Below, piece after piece: positions 9,733 to 21,228 of a stretch of 64,000 nucleotides of DNA. Location: contig NC_133216.1 in assembly GCF_040436345.1 (NCBI RefSeq), positions 3,128,533 to 3,192,532 on the forward strand, written 5' to 3'. The translations under genes and the position numbers were made by a program. The stretch is from Pagrus major (Eukaryota; Chordata; Actinopteri; Spariformes; Sparidae). Positions within the stretch are counted from its first letter, which is position 1. Every line of letters starts with the position of its first letter. Below the pieces are notes generated by a model, which saw nothing but the letters and a program-made list of their open reading frames with translations, was not told the DNA's origin and did not search any database.

Positions 9733-10648
9733 AGGAACGTGACTTCTTTATCTCACCATCATAGGAAACGTTGACGCATTAGGCTCTGTACCAAGAAATC
9801 CAACCTCAACAGATTAGACACATGTTGTGAAATGACTTTTAGACACATTAAAGGTGTTAACTTGAGTTTACTGCAAGATTCATCTAAACAGAAGTCCCCA
9901 AACTAGTGACATGCTGTTACACCATGGCTCCTGAGAAGTTTCATTATTTGCATTATTTCTTGTAACATGTAATCAGACATGTGTGACACGTGTTAGTTTG
10001 CTTTGCTTAATTACTGCATCAATAAAACATCAGCATCAATAAAACATCAGCAACACTGAGCTTCATCAGCGGTCAAAAGTAATGTGTCGCCACAAAGCTG
10101 AAAACATGGCTGTTTTATACGGAGGAGTATTAGGGCCAGGGGTGAGGAAAAACATGAGAGAAGGATGTTTTTTTATTTGTCACTGATGAACTTTCTTAGC
10201 TCATGAAACGTTCAGATTTTGGAGATAAGTACAGCCATGCTATGTTTTCAGGAAATCTTCTGTCATCAGTTACAAGTCTTCAGATAGTGAGTTCTGAGAA
10301 GGAGGATGTTGCAACACTGTCGCACATCACAAACACTGTTTCTACCCAGTTTGTATACTGAGTGTCAGATGGCTGTTGCAGAAAGTCAGCTTGCTGTCAT
10401 TCCTCAGGGCAGCAGTGTCACATTTCATTTCCATAAATGAGCTGCAGTTATTTCACTTAGTCTGCATCACAAACAGAAAACATTTGTTCCTTTGTTTTGT
10501 GTTTTGTTATGTAGGCTATACGAACCTAAAGAGACTCGTACTTAATACGTCATACTTCCACAGTCCAGTCCACATCCATATTCCGTTCTTTAACATTGTT
10601 CAACCTTAGTATGAGTCCTTTATAAAGATATGTGGTTTTTTTTTAATT

Positions 10649-11766
10649 GGTATCTTTCACAAAACAACCTCCTTGACCCCAATCAGTCAGGCTTCAGGAC
10701 TGCTCACTCCACTGAGACGGCCCTCCTCACAGTGACTGAGTCCCTCCGTGCCATCAGAGCCTCGTCCCACTCGTCCGTCCTCATTCTCCTCGACCCATCT
10801 TCTGCGTTTGACACAGTCAGCCACCAAATCCTCCTCTCCACTCTGGCTGAACTTGGCATCGCTGACGCTGCTCTAACCTGGTTCACATCATACCTGACAA
10901 ATCGCACCTTTCAGGTCATAAGAAATGGCTCCTTGTCCAAACCCTGCTTTCTGTAATCTGGTGTCCCTCACGGCTCAGTCCTAAGACCACTTCTGTTCTC
11001 ACTCTACACCAGATCACTAGGCTCTGCAATCACATCACATGGATTCTCTTACCACTGTTATGCAGATGACACCCAACTGTTCTTCTCTTTTTCCCCAACG
11101 TACATCTTGGAATGCCTGGTAGACATCTCCACCTCAAGCTCAACCTTCATAAAACTGAACTCCTCTTCATCCCGGGGAAAGACTGCCCTTGCATGAACCT
11201 GTCAGTCACTGTCGAGGACGTCACAGTATCGTCTTCATCGACTGGGAGGAATGACGGACAGACTATCCCGCACCCCCAACATCACTGCTGTGGCCCAATC
11301 CTGCAGATATGCCCTCTACAACATCCGCAGGATCTGGTCTTTCCTTACAAAGGACACAATGCAACTCCTGGTCCAAGCGCTGGTCATCTCCCACCTGGAC
11401 TACTACAACTAGCTCTTGGCTGGACTCCCAGCCTCTGCGACTTAACTGGTACAGCATATCCAGAACCCTGCAACGCACCTTCTTTTCAATCTACCCAAAC
11501 ACTCCCATGTGACCCCCCTCCGCTGTGACCTCTTCTGGCTTCCTGTTGCAGCCCGGATCCGATTCAAGACGATGGTACTGGCCTTCAAGTCCATCAACAG
11601 AACTGCACCCATCTACCTCCAAACACTGGTCAGACCACACGCCCCACTACATCAGCTGGCTGGTACCGCCATCGCTGACAGCAAACAAAGACCGCTCAGG
11701 GAAGTCACGACTCTTCTCAGTTCTGGCGCCTCGGTGGTGGAACGAATTCCCGACCAATGTCAGGAC
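10649..11766 (+). mobile_element. L2/Maui-type LINE reverse transcriptase fragment, type 1
   Basis: The frame starting near 10660 reads NNLLDPNQSGFRTAHSTETA, then the LLDPSSAFDTVSHQ block, GSVL and CYADDTQLF, which are reverse transcriptase motifs of teleost L2-clade LINEs. The catalytic YADD is present (11059-11070). A TAA at 10954, a deletion near 11110 that changes frame, and a second small deletion near 11250 make it dead. The 3' part codes WLPVAARIRFKTMVLAFK in another frame. Both the 5' part of the LINE and its true 3' tail are missing. Confidence 0.85.
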
Positions 11767-11828
11767 CGTTATGATCCCAGTTTATGTTCACTGGTTGCCT
11801 GTTTTATTTTGAAAATGTTGCCCTCATG
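11767..11828 (+). mobile_element. Truncated LTR start joined to aquaporin exon
   Basis: These 62 bases equal the first 62 of the LTR at 32861, apart from a first-base change (CGTTATGA instead of TGTTATGA). The sequence then switches to the aquaporin exon at a shared TG dinucleotide (11827-11828). Confidence 0.85.
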
Positions 11829-12288
11829 CAGCCACCGCGTGCACGCGGTATTTCTCCTCCACAGATCGCGTGTGCGTGACAGCAGTCTGAACCGCAAAGG
11901 CGCACGCGAGCTCCACTGCGGCGGCCTTGGGCAGTGGCGCGTGAATGGGGCTGATGCACCGGTAACCGAGGAGCTTGTGGCGCGCGTGCAGTCCCGACAA
12001 CCCCATACCCCAGATCACAGGCACGGCGGCTCGCGCAGCAGCGGCCGCAGCGAACTGGCACGCGATCCGCCGCAGGGCGCACGAGCCCGAGAGCCTCGCG
12101 TGGTACGCGTGCTCGAGCGCACCGGTGGGGTCGCCGATGGCCCCGCTGAAGGTGAGCCCGTGGATCACGGCTGCCAGGTACGTCAAGGTGAGCGCGAGTC
12201 GAGGCTCGATCCCGCCCACCTCGGACAGCAGCCTGAGCTCGTGCGTCCCCGCGAGCAGCACCAGAGACACCGCCACGCCTGCAGTCAT
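11827..12288 (-). pseudogene. Aquaporin-11/12-like first exon, copy 2, truncated
   Basis: About 99 percent identical by eye to the copy at 4557-5043. It runs from the ATG at 12288 to about codon 154, where the coding strand breaks into LTR sequence after HAVAA. The donor site and last eight codons seen in copy 1 are gone, so this copy cannot splice as copy 1 could. One difference changes TADV to TAGV near the start. The DPT pore motif is kept. The GC-rich 5' region, 12289-12600, is duplicated with it. Confidence 0.7.
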
Positions 12289-13168
12289 GCTGGCGGCAGG
12301 TCCGCGCTCTCTGTCGGGGACTGTCTGCGCCTTCAGCCGCTGAGAGGCTCCGCTGTGTGCCCCGAGCAGCTGCTGCCTCCTCCAGGCCTCTGTCTCTCTC
12401 TGTACCGAGGAATCTCGCTTCCTCCGGTGGATGAGAGCCTCGGCTGTGCCGGGCTGCTGCTGCTGCTCTGTCCCGGAGGATGCGGGGTCCAAAAAACAGA
12501 ATCGCTTTGAGCAGCAAACAAGTCTGTGCAACCAGTTCAAACTGGTCCGAGGTGAAACCAGTCTGTGGATCACTGACTGGTGTGTGGATGCTGCCATGGG
12601 CTCACATCCTTTAAGTGCACTGACTGTAGATATTCATATGTTTAGATGACTGATAACAGATGCAGCTCATCTGCTTGTGTTCTTATGTGTCCCCATCATA
12701 TCCACAAACCTCATTAGAGAGTAAACACAAGATGCACCCAGATTAATGAGGAGAAATAAACACGCTCAGACAGACAGTTCCCTTAGAAAATAATCACTAT
12801 AATATTCTGTTATATATTGGTTTTCAAAGTGTTTTACTCATCAGGACCTGTATGTTTATCACAGCAGATGTTAGTGATGGAGGGATTTAAGCCGTCCTGA
12901 TGAGATGGATGTTAAAGCTGAAATGTTGACGCTTAAAATAAAAGTTTGGGAGCTATAATCCAGTTTACTGATATTTCCTGCTTTTCCCTCGACTGAAGCT
13001 GCTATCCGGCCTGTTCACACAACTTCTGTCACTTTTGTTTTGAGCAATTAGAAACAATATTTCTTGTGGACATTAAAAAGGATGAATACTGAGTAATAAA
13101 ATGCAGCAAGATACTTTTTTTGTCATTTCTAATCAGTTATTTCATATAAATGATTATTTGATCAACAG

Positions 13169-13500
13169 GTAACACTTTATAATAACCATCATTAATGAAT
13201 GGTAAATGTATAATTAATTAAAACTTAGTTAATAACTATTTCCCTGCTGATAAACAATGAGATGCTTTATGCATCAGTTATCAAACAACTGTAGAGGTTC
13301 ATCAGGCAACTTTATAATATCATCTAAATAATGTTTACAGATGAACTACACAGTCTTTATTAATCATTTACAAACTATTATAAACATCAGTTGCAACAAT
13401 TTGTCATTAAATTGTTTATGAAGCAGTTCATTATTTGTTCACAGTGAAATAATTATGAATGAAAGTTGATTTAGTAATGATGGTTATTATAAAATATTAC
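13169..13500. mobile_element. MITE alpha, unit 2
   Basis: Same terminal inverted repeats and interior as the element at 5922, with a few substitutions. Confidence 0.8.
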
Positions 13501-13580
13501 AGATGGATATTTCCATTCTGCTATTTCTGAACACTTTTAAAGAGTTTAAATACAAAAGACAAAGTTCAGGGCTACAGAAA

Positions 13581-13912
13581 CGTGTTGCTGACACGCCACA
13601 AAAAGAAAAACAGTTCAGTATCTTGTTATAACGTGAAAAGTTTGATGCTATAACAAGATGTTTTTACATAATAACAAGACATTTTCATATTGTGAAATAC
13701 AAACTGATCACATTATAACAGCAAACACTTCTGTTATAATGTGACAACTTATTGTTGTAAAACATTTCATGTAGTAACAAGATATTTTCACGTTATAAAA
13801 GATATTTTACATTATTATGTTAAAACATGAACATTTTTATTATAACAATTAACTTTTCACGTTATAACATGATACTGAACTGTTTGTGTTTTTGTGGCGT
13901 GGTGGCAACACG
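13581..13912. mobile_element. MITE beta, unit 2
   Basis: Same inverted arms and GTTATAAC-rich interior as the element at 6334. Confidence 0.8.
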
Positions 13913-14533
13913 CTGCCGTACGAAACACTACAGGCACTGATAAAAACTATACTTGTGAACGTTGGAGTTAATCTGACTTTAAGATATATTTTGCACACTG
14001 AGAGATGGGTTACTTATAATAATTACAATCAGAAATAACAATCAACACAGTAAAAACTGGGTATCAACATGTATTGTTTATTTATACAGATGACTGATAC
14101 AGACCAAGGTATCATAACAATTATATAGCACTAACAACACTACAAGATACAGTTATTATATATATATATGCATAAAAGCCAACTCAGATTCCTTCACATG
14201 TAATTGAAACAAAAATCACACAATCATCAGAACAAGATTTTATTTTAAGCAAAAAGATTAAAAAATATACCTTCAGTGAAATGTTCAAAGATTACTTGCA
14301 TACATGTTAAAAATGACTTAAAAACATAATGTTAATATACATTATACATATTATTATTATTATACATCACTGTACACAAACTAATACAGAAACTGAGGGG
14401 ACATCCTTAAAACTATCATCAGTATTTATATTATTATCATTATTAATATTTTAACTGTTGGCTATTTATTCCCATGTTATCAATATCAATAACATTATTA
14501 CATTTAGTTTTCTTTATTGCGACGACCTCTTTT

Positions 14534-14888
14534 GGAAACACTTTCTAATGAACGTGATTAATAAATGGTAAATGTATAGTTAATTAAAGTGAAGTTAATA
14601 GTTATTCCACTGTTGACAAACAATCAGATGTTTTACAAACCCTTTATTAAGCTCTTGTTTATTGTTACGTGGCGACTGATGTTGATAATACTTTGTAAAT
14701 GTTAATAAATACTGTGCAGTTCATCTGTAAACATTATTTGGATGGACATTATAAAGTTATAACTGATGTTTATCAACATTTACAGTTGTTAATAAAGCAT
14801 GTTTTGTTAGCAGTGAAATAACTATTAACTAAAGTTTAATTAACTATAAATTTAATCAATTTTTAATGATGTTATTATGAAGTCTTAC
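14534..14888. mobile_element. MITE gamma, unit 2
   Basis: Counterpart of 7284-7635. The spacer between beta and gamma (13913-14533) is AT-rich and non-coding. Confidence 0.65.
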
Positions 14889-15077
14889 CCCTCTTTTTTA
14901 TTTATTTTCATATTTTATGTCACCTCTAAACAACAACAACAACAACAATACTTCTAACAATCAGATACTAATGCTACTGGTACTACTATTAATAGTAATA
15001 ATAATAACAATAATCTGTCTCCATCTTTCTCTCAAGTTCACATATGTTCAATTTTGCATGAATTGGCCACCATCAAG

Positions 15078-15213
15078 ATATATAATATAATATAATATAA
15101 TATAACATAACATAACATAACATAACATAATATAATATAACATAATATAATATAATATAACATATATAACATAATATAATATGATATAATATAATATAAT
15201 ATAATATAATATA
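15078..15213. repeat. (TATAA)n satellite, unit 2
   Basis: About 136 bases of the pentamer with an inner (CATAA)n subtract. Same position relative to the Ig gene as in unit 1. Confidence 0.9.
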
Positions 15214-15310
15214 GAACATCCTGTATTAAAGATGAAGAGAAATGAGTACTTACATCTACAATAGGTGATAAACCATGATGATGAGTAAGTATGAACACAC
15301 AGTTTGTTTA

Positions 15311-16675
15311 TTAACTGTCTGTCTGAGCTGAACGCTGCTCTCCTCTCCTGGTCCTCTGGTTCACAGCGACCACAACAACACAGAGGATCACCAGCAGACC
15401 AGGGAGCAGTGAGGACCTCACCGTGTAGAGGGTGAAGTCCATCCCAGAGGGCTCTCTGAACTTCAGAAGAGTTTTGGTTGATGACAAACACTGTTCATAT
15501 GAGTCAAGAACAACACACCAGTACTCTCCTGTGTCTTCCAGTGAGACATTAGAGAGAATCAACAAGCCATCATCTTCAAATATGTTCAGTCTGCTCTTCA
15601 GATCAGAATCAGATGCTAAATGAAATTCAATCAAGAGTCTGCCTTCTGTTTGGTTTGACTTGATGAACCAGTAGTGCCGCTCACCCTCTTCCCAACCTCT
15701 GCATCTGAAAGTGACATTGTCTCCTTCTGAGAAGAGCTCGACAGCAGGTGGGCCAGATTTGGGGCACACCACCAGGTGATACTGTTGAACATGGCTGTAG
15801 ATTTCACACATGTATGAACCTGTGTGATTTAACTGAAGCGATGAAAGCACCAGTGAGTAGTTTCTGCCCACCTCTGAGACAGAGTTGGAGGTTATCCTAT
15901 TGAACATTGTCCAAAGTGGGGGCTGGTCGTCAGTGAAATCAGCGGCAGGGCACTGTAACACAGCTGTCTCTCCCACTGTGTGGAGGATAAACTCCAATGG
16001 TAGGTATAACCCTACAGGGTGACTGCTGACACACTGCTGTTGGTTCATCACCAGACAGGTGTATAATCTGATCTGTGTTAACGTGAGGTTGTAAATACGA
16101 AGTCCTGATGAGGTTTTCACCACTTGGGATCTTCCTTTAACATTGTCCATCACCGATGTTACACTGTCCCCAAAAACTCTTGTCCAAATGTTGTCCACAT
16201 ATTCAGACTCACTCTTGAGCCACTGGATGTCCAGATTGTCAGCCGCTCCCTCACATGGCAGGTCCACTGTTTCTCCAACTGACACACGAATTCTTTTGTA
16301 TCTTTTTGCACTACAAACAATGATAGTGATGTTTTTCTCATATGTCACGTTGCCCCAACACTCCTCTTGGTACTGGCCGGAGTCTGAGTGGGTCAGGTTC
16401 TGGATCCTGTAAGAAGAAGTATTGTCTCTGCTGACAACTGACAGTCGATGTTTCAAGTCTTCAGGTACTGTGGAGTTCTGGGACCAGAGGGCAGAGGTAT
16501 TCCACAGGACGAGCTTCTCCTCACCAACAAATCTGGAGATCAGGCAGGAGTTGGTCTCCTCGGGGAGGCTGAAGGTGTAAGATTCCCGTTCCTCTGCGAT
16601 GACGATACGTTCTTCTGCATGAATGTTGTTGATGAGAGCAAACAGCAGGAAGGAGAGCTCTGTGACTGCAGCCAT
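15311..16675 (-). CDS. Four-Ig-domain type I membrane protein, copy 2, intronless CDS
   Basis: 454 codons from ATG at 16675 with the domain layout of the gene at 8278: signal peptide, four Ig domains each with an extra late cysteine, one transmembrane helix and a short basic tail. The first mature residues differ from copy 1 (VIAEERESYTF in place of DVKQEWGSYTF). The domain 1-2 linker is SAKRYKRIRV instead of STINEDDYIPV. Domain 3 loses a sequon-bearing NHSGIYYC version in favour of NHTGSYMC. An AATAAA overlaps the stop codon, and a CCAAT box is at 16763. It is closest to copy 3. No frameshift or early stop. Confidence 0.85.
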   Translation of the reverse strand: MAAVTELSFLLFALINNIHAEERIVIAEERESYTFSLPEETNSCLISRFVGEEKLVLWNTSALWSQNSTVPEDLKHRLSVVSRDNTSSYRIQNLTHSDSGQYQEECWGNVTYEKNITIIVCSAKRYKRIRVSVGETVDLPCEGAADNLDIQWLKSESEYVDNIWTRVFGDSVTSVMDNVKGRSQVVKTSSGLRIYNLTLTQIRLYTCLVMNQQQCVSSHPVGLYLPLEFILHTVGETAVLQCPAADFTDDQPPLWTMFNRITSNSVSEVGRNYSLVLSSLQLNHTGSYMCEIYSHVQQYHLVVCPKSGPPAVELFSEGDNVTFRCRGWEEGERHYWFIKSNQTEGRLLIEFHLASDSDLKSRLNIFEDDGLLILSNVSLEDTGEYWCVVLDSYEQCLSSTKTLLKFREPSGMDFTLYTVRSSLLPGLLVILCVVVVAVNQRTRRGEQRSAQTDS

Positions 16676-17655
16676 TCTGCTCTGAGGACGAGCAAACACT
16701 GACACCTCTCACTTGATTATCTCTACATTACATCAACCCTCATCAGCAGCTTGTCGTTTGTGATTGGAGGAACGTGACTTGTTTATCTCATCATCATAGG
16801 AAATGTTGACGCATTAGGCTCTGTACCAAGAAATCCAACCTCAACAGATTAGACACATGTTGTGAAATGACTTTTAGACACATTAAAGGTGTTAACTTGA
16901 GTTTACTGCAAGATTCATCCAAACAGAAGTCCCCAAACTAGTGACATGCTGTTACACCATGGCTCCTGAGAGGTTTCATTATTTGCATTATTTCTTGTAA
17001 CATGTAATCAGACATGTGTGACACGTGTTAGTTTGCTTTGCTTAATTACTGCATCAATAAAACATCAGCAACACTGAGCTTCATCAGCGGTCAAAAGTAA
17101 TGTGTCGCCACAAAGCTGAAAACATGGCTGTTTTATACGGAGGAGTATTAGGGCCAGGGGTGAGGAAAAACATGAGAGAACGATGTTGTTTTATTTGTCA
17201 CTGATGAACTTTCTTAGCTCATGAAACCTTCAGATTTTGGAGATAAGTACAGCCACGCTATGTTTTCAGGAAATCTTCTGTTATCAGGTACAAGTCTTCA
17301 AATAGTGAGTTCTGAGAAGGACGATGTTGCAACACTGCCGCACATCACAAACACTGTTTCTACGCAGTTTGTATATTGAGTGTCAGATGGCTGTTGCAGA
17401 AAGTCAGCTTGCTGTCATTCCTCAGGGCAGCAGTGTCACATTTCATTTCCATAAATGAGCTGCAGTTATTTCACTTAGTCTGCGTCACAAACAGAAAACA
17501 TTTGTTCCTTTGTTTTGTGTTTTGTTATGTAGGCTATACAAACCTAAAGAGACTCTATAGAGTGGTGTAGTCTGTAGTCCTAAAACCTGGAAATCAGTTT
17601 GCATTTCTGCACTTTGGTTCCCTCGTCTAAAAGTCTATGTGGGGTTTTTTTAATT

Positions 17656-18481
17656 GGTATCTTTCACAAAACAACCTCCTTGACCCCAATCAGTCAGGCT
17701 TCAGGACTGCTCACTCCACTGAGACGGCCCTCCTCACAGTGACTGAGTCCCTCCGTGTCGCCAGAGCCTCGTCCCACCCATCCGTCCTCATTCTCCTCGA
17801 CCCATCTTCTGCGTTTGACACAGTCAGCCACCAAATCCTCCTCTCCACTCTGGCTGAACTTGGCATCGCTGACTCTAACCTGGTTCACATCATACCTGAC
17901 AAATCGCACCTTTCAGGTCATAAGGAATGGCTCCTTGTCCAAACCCTGCTTTCTGGCAACTGGTGTCCCTCAAGGCTCAGTACTAGGACCACTTCTGTTT
18001 TCACTATACACCAGATCACTAGGCTCTGCAATCACATCACATGGATTCTCTTACCACTGTTATGCTGACAACACCCAACTGTTCTTCTCTTTTTCCCCAA
18101 CGCACATCTTGGAATATCTGGCAGACATCTCCACCTCAAGCTCAACCTTCATAAAACTGAACTCCTCTTCATCCCGGGGAAAGACTGCCCTGCCATGGAC
18201 CTGTCAGTCACTGTCGAGGACATCACAGTATCGCCATCATTGACTGCGAGGAACCTGGGCGTAATCCTCGACGACAGACTATCCCGAACCCCCCCGGCTG
18301 GTACTGCCATCGCTGAGAGCAAACAAAGATCGCCCAGCAAAGTCACGACTCTTCTCTGTTCTGGCGCCTCAGTGGTGGAACTACCTCCCGACCAATGTCA
18401 GGACAGCAGAATCAATCGCCATCTTCCGCAAATGACTCAAGACTCGCTTGTTCAGACTACACCTCGACCCCGCGTAACATG
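17656..18481 (+). mobile_element. L2/Maui-type LINE fragment, type 2
   Basis: Same reverse transcriptase region as type 1, but it lacks the TAA inside the PCFL block and reads TGVPQGSVLGPLL. The catalytic box is changed to YADN (18061-18072, gac aac instead of gat gac). A large internal deletion joins DDRLS to the PPAGTAIAESK region, and the copy ends near the LINE C-terminus (SLVQTTPRPRVT in another frame). It is not functional. Confidence 0.85.
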
Positions 18482-19144
18482 ATCATGTGACCGTGATGTC
18501 GTCCGTTTGTAGCCTAACATTAGCTTTTTACTGCTAGAGATTTAACTTACGCTTCAAAAATCACAAAAGTGGTGTTTATCTGTGAAGATTATCTTGATTA
18601 ACAAAACCTGTCAGAGTCACAGAGATTATTTTCTGCAATAATTCAAAATCCATTTGAAAGATCCAGTAGGCTTTTTGTGGAGGGAACCAGAGCGATGCTA
18701 ACTTCAGCATTAGCCTACAAACACACGTCATGGCTACACCACTCTATTCTGCTGCATTTGATCAGAGACCCACTGAAGTGCCAAACAGCAACACACTGAA
18801 TCAGGCTGACCTCTGACCTCACATTGTGACTCAGACAATTCCTTTTTTTCAGCTTTTTCCTCGACTGAAGCTGCTATCCGGCCTGTTCACACAACTTCTG
18901 TCACTTTTATTTTGTGCATTTAGAAAACAATATTTATTGTGGACATTAAAAGGACGAATACTGAGTAATAAAATGCAGCAAATACGTTTTTTAAATTTTT
19001 TTAATTTAATTTATGAAATATAAAAAAACAATAAAAACAGTTAAATGTTCCAATTATATTTAAAATGATAACAGCTCTTTTAAACCTGATTATATTTGTC
19101 ATTTCTAATCAGTTATTTCATATAAATGATTGTTTGATCAACAG

Positions 19145-19474
19145 GTAACACTTTATAATAACCATCATTAATGAATGGTAAATGTATAATTAATTAAAAC
19201 TTAGTTAATAATTATTTCCCTGCTGATAAACAATGAGATGCTTTATGCATCATTTATCAGACAACTGTAGAGGTTCATCAGGCAACTTTATAATATCATC
19301 TAAATAATGTTTACAGATGAACTACACAGTCTTTATTAATCATTTACAAACTATTATAAACATCAGTTGCAACAATTTGTCATTAAATTGTTTATGAAGC
19401 AGTTCATTATTTGTTCACAGTGATAATTATGAATGAAAGTTGATTTAGTAATGATGGTTATTATAAAATATTAC
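19145..19474. mobile_element. MITE alpha, unit 3
   Basis: Counterpart of 5922-6253, with a two-base loss in the 'cagtgataatt' segment. Confidence 0.8.
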
Positions 19475-19554
19475 AGATGGATATTTCCATTCTGCTATTT
19501 CTGAACACTTTTAAAGAGTTTAAATACAAAAGACAAAGTTCAGAGCTACAGAAA

Positions 19555-19887
19555 CGTGTTGCTGACACGCCACAAAAAGAAAAACAGTTCAGTATCTTGT
19601 TATAACGTGAAAAGTTTGATGCTATAACAAGATGTTTTTACATAATAACAAGACATTTTCATATTGTGAAATACAAACTGACCACATTATAACAGCAAAC
19701 ACTTTTTGTTATAATGTGACAACTTATTGTTATAAAACATTTCATGTAGTAACAAGATATTTTCATATTCTAAAAGATATTTTACATTATTATGTTAAAA
19801 CATGAACATTTTTATTATAACAATAAACTTTTCTCGTTATAACATGATACTGAACTGTTTGTGTTTTTGTGGCGTGGCGGCAACACG
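19555..19887. mobile_element. MITE beta, unit 3
   Basis: Counterpart of 6334-6666. Confidence 0.8.
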
Positions 19888-20515
19888 CTGCCGTACGAAA
19901 CACTACAGGCACTGATAAAAACTATACTTGTGAACGTTGGAGTTAATCTGACTTTAAGATATATTTTGCACACTGAGAGATGGGTTACTTATAATAATTA
20001 CAATAAGAAATAACAATCAACACAGTAAAAACTGGGCATCAACATGTATTGTTTATTTATACAGATGACTGATATAGACCAAGGTATCATAACAATTATA
20101 TAGCACTAACAACACTACAAGATACAGTTATTATATATATATATGCATAAAAGCCAACTCAGATTCCTTCACATGTAATTGAAAACAAAAATCACATAAT
20201 CATCAGAACAAGATTTTATTTTAAGCAAAAAGATTAAAAAATATACCTTCAATGAAATGTTCAAAGATTACTTGCATACATGTTAAAAATGACTTAAAAA
20301 CATAATGTTAATATACATTATACATATTATTATTATTATTATTAAACATCACTGTACACAAACTAATACAGAAACTGAGGGGACATCCTTAAAACTACCA
20401 TCAGTATTTCTATTATTATCATTATTAATAATATAACTGTTAGCTATTTATTCCCATGCTATCAATATCAATAACATTATTACATTTAGTTTTCTTTATT
20501 GCGACGACCTCTTTT

Positions 20516-20870
20516 GGAAACACTTTGTAATGAACGTGATTAATAAATGGTAAATGTATAGTTAATTAAAGTTAAGTTAATAGTTATTCCACTGTTGACA
20601 AACAATCAGATGTTTTACAAACCCTTTATTAAGCTCTTGTTTATTGTTACGTGGCGACTGATGTTGATAATACTTTGTAAATGTTAATAAATACTGTGTA
20701 GTTCATCTGTAAACATTATTTGGATGGAAATTATAAAGTTACAACTGATGTTTATCAACATTTACAGTTGTTAATAAAGCATGTTTTGTTAGCAGTGAAA
20801 TAACTATTAACTAAAGTTTAATTAACTATAAATTTAATCAATTTTTAATGATGTTATTATGAAGTCTTAC
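20516..20870. mobile_element. MITE gamma, unit 3
   Basis: Counterpart of 7284-7635. The spacer 19888-20515 is AT-rich and non-coding. Confidence 0.65.
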
Positions 20871-21066
20871 CCCTCTTTTTATTTATTTTCATATTTTATG
20901 TCACCTCTAAACAACAACAACAACAACAACAACAATACTTCTAACAATCAGATACTAATACTACTGGTACTGCTATTAATAGTAATAATAATAACAATAA
21001 TCTGTCTCCATCTTTCTCTCAAGTTCACATATGTTCATTTTTGCATGAATTGGCCACCATCAAGAT

Positions 21067-21130
21067 ATATAATATAATATAATATTATTTAATATAATTG
21101 AATATAATATAATATAATATAATATAATAT
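21067..21130. repeat. (TATAA)n satellite, unit 3
   Basis: The shortest tract of the array, about 64 bases and interrupted. Confidence 0.88.
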
Positions 21131-21228
21131 AGAACATCCTGTATTAAAGATGAAGAGAAATGAGTACTTACATCTACAATAGGTGATAAACCATGATGAT
21201 GTGTAAGTATGAACACACAGTTTGGTTA

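Larger units (their letters stand above)
3100..10084. repeat. Tandem array unit 1
   Basis: Order along the + strand: lead segment and element A (3100-3645), an alpha-like MITE with an inner insertion (3903-4517), GC-rich aquaporin exon (4557-5043), MITE alpha (5922-6253), MITE beta (6334-6666), MITE gamma (7284-7635), (TATAA)n (7830-8181), Ig gene 1 on the minus strand (8278-9645) and its 5' flank. Unlike the other units it has no LINE at the position where they carry one, after the 'aattgg' near 3740. Its lead segment 'gtgctccgttatgagctgag' recurs only in unit 5 (31096). Element A itself codes for nothing recognisable. Confidence 0.85.
10085..17104. repeat. Tandem array unit 2
   Basis: Element A (10085-10545), a short block unique to units 2 and 5 that starts 'cgtacttaatacgtcatact', type-1 LINE fragment, 62 bases of an LTR, the aquaporin exon, MITEs alpha, beta and gamma, (TATAA)n, and Ig gene 2. 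From about 11829 to the satellite it is nearly identical to unit 1. Confidence 0.85.

Noticed and set aside
10630..12510. Reverse transcriptase-like and downstream frames as working genes
   Set aside because: Stops, deletions and frame changes are shared between copies. They are dead LINE fragments.
15432..16412. Plus-strand frames of 60-90 codons inside the Ig genes (for example 16143-16412)
   Set aside because: They are shadows of the minus-strand Ig coding sequence and recur only because the genes are duplicated.
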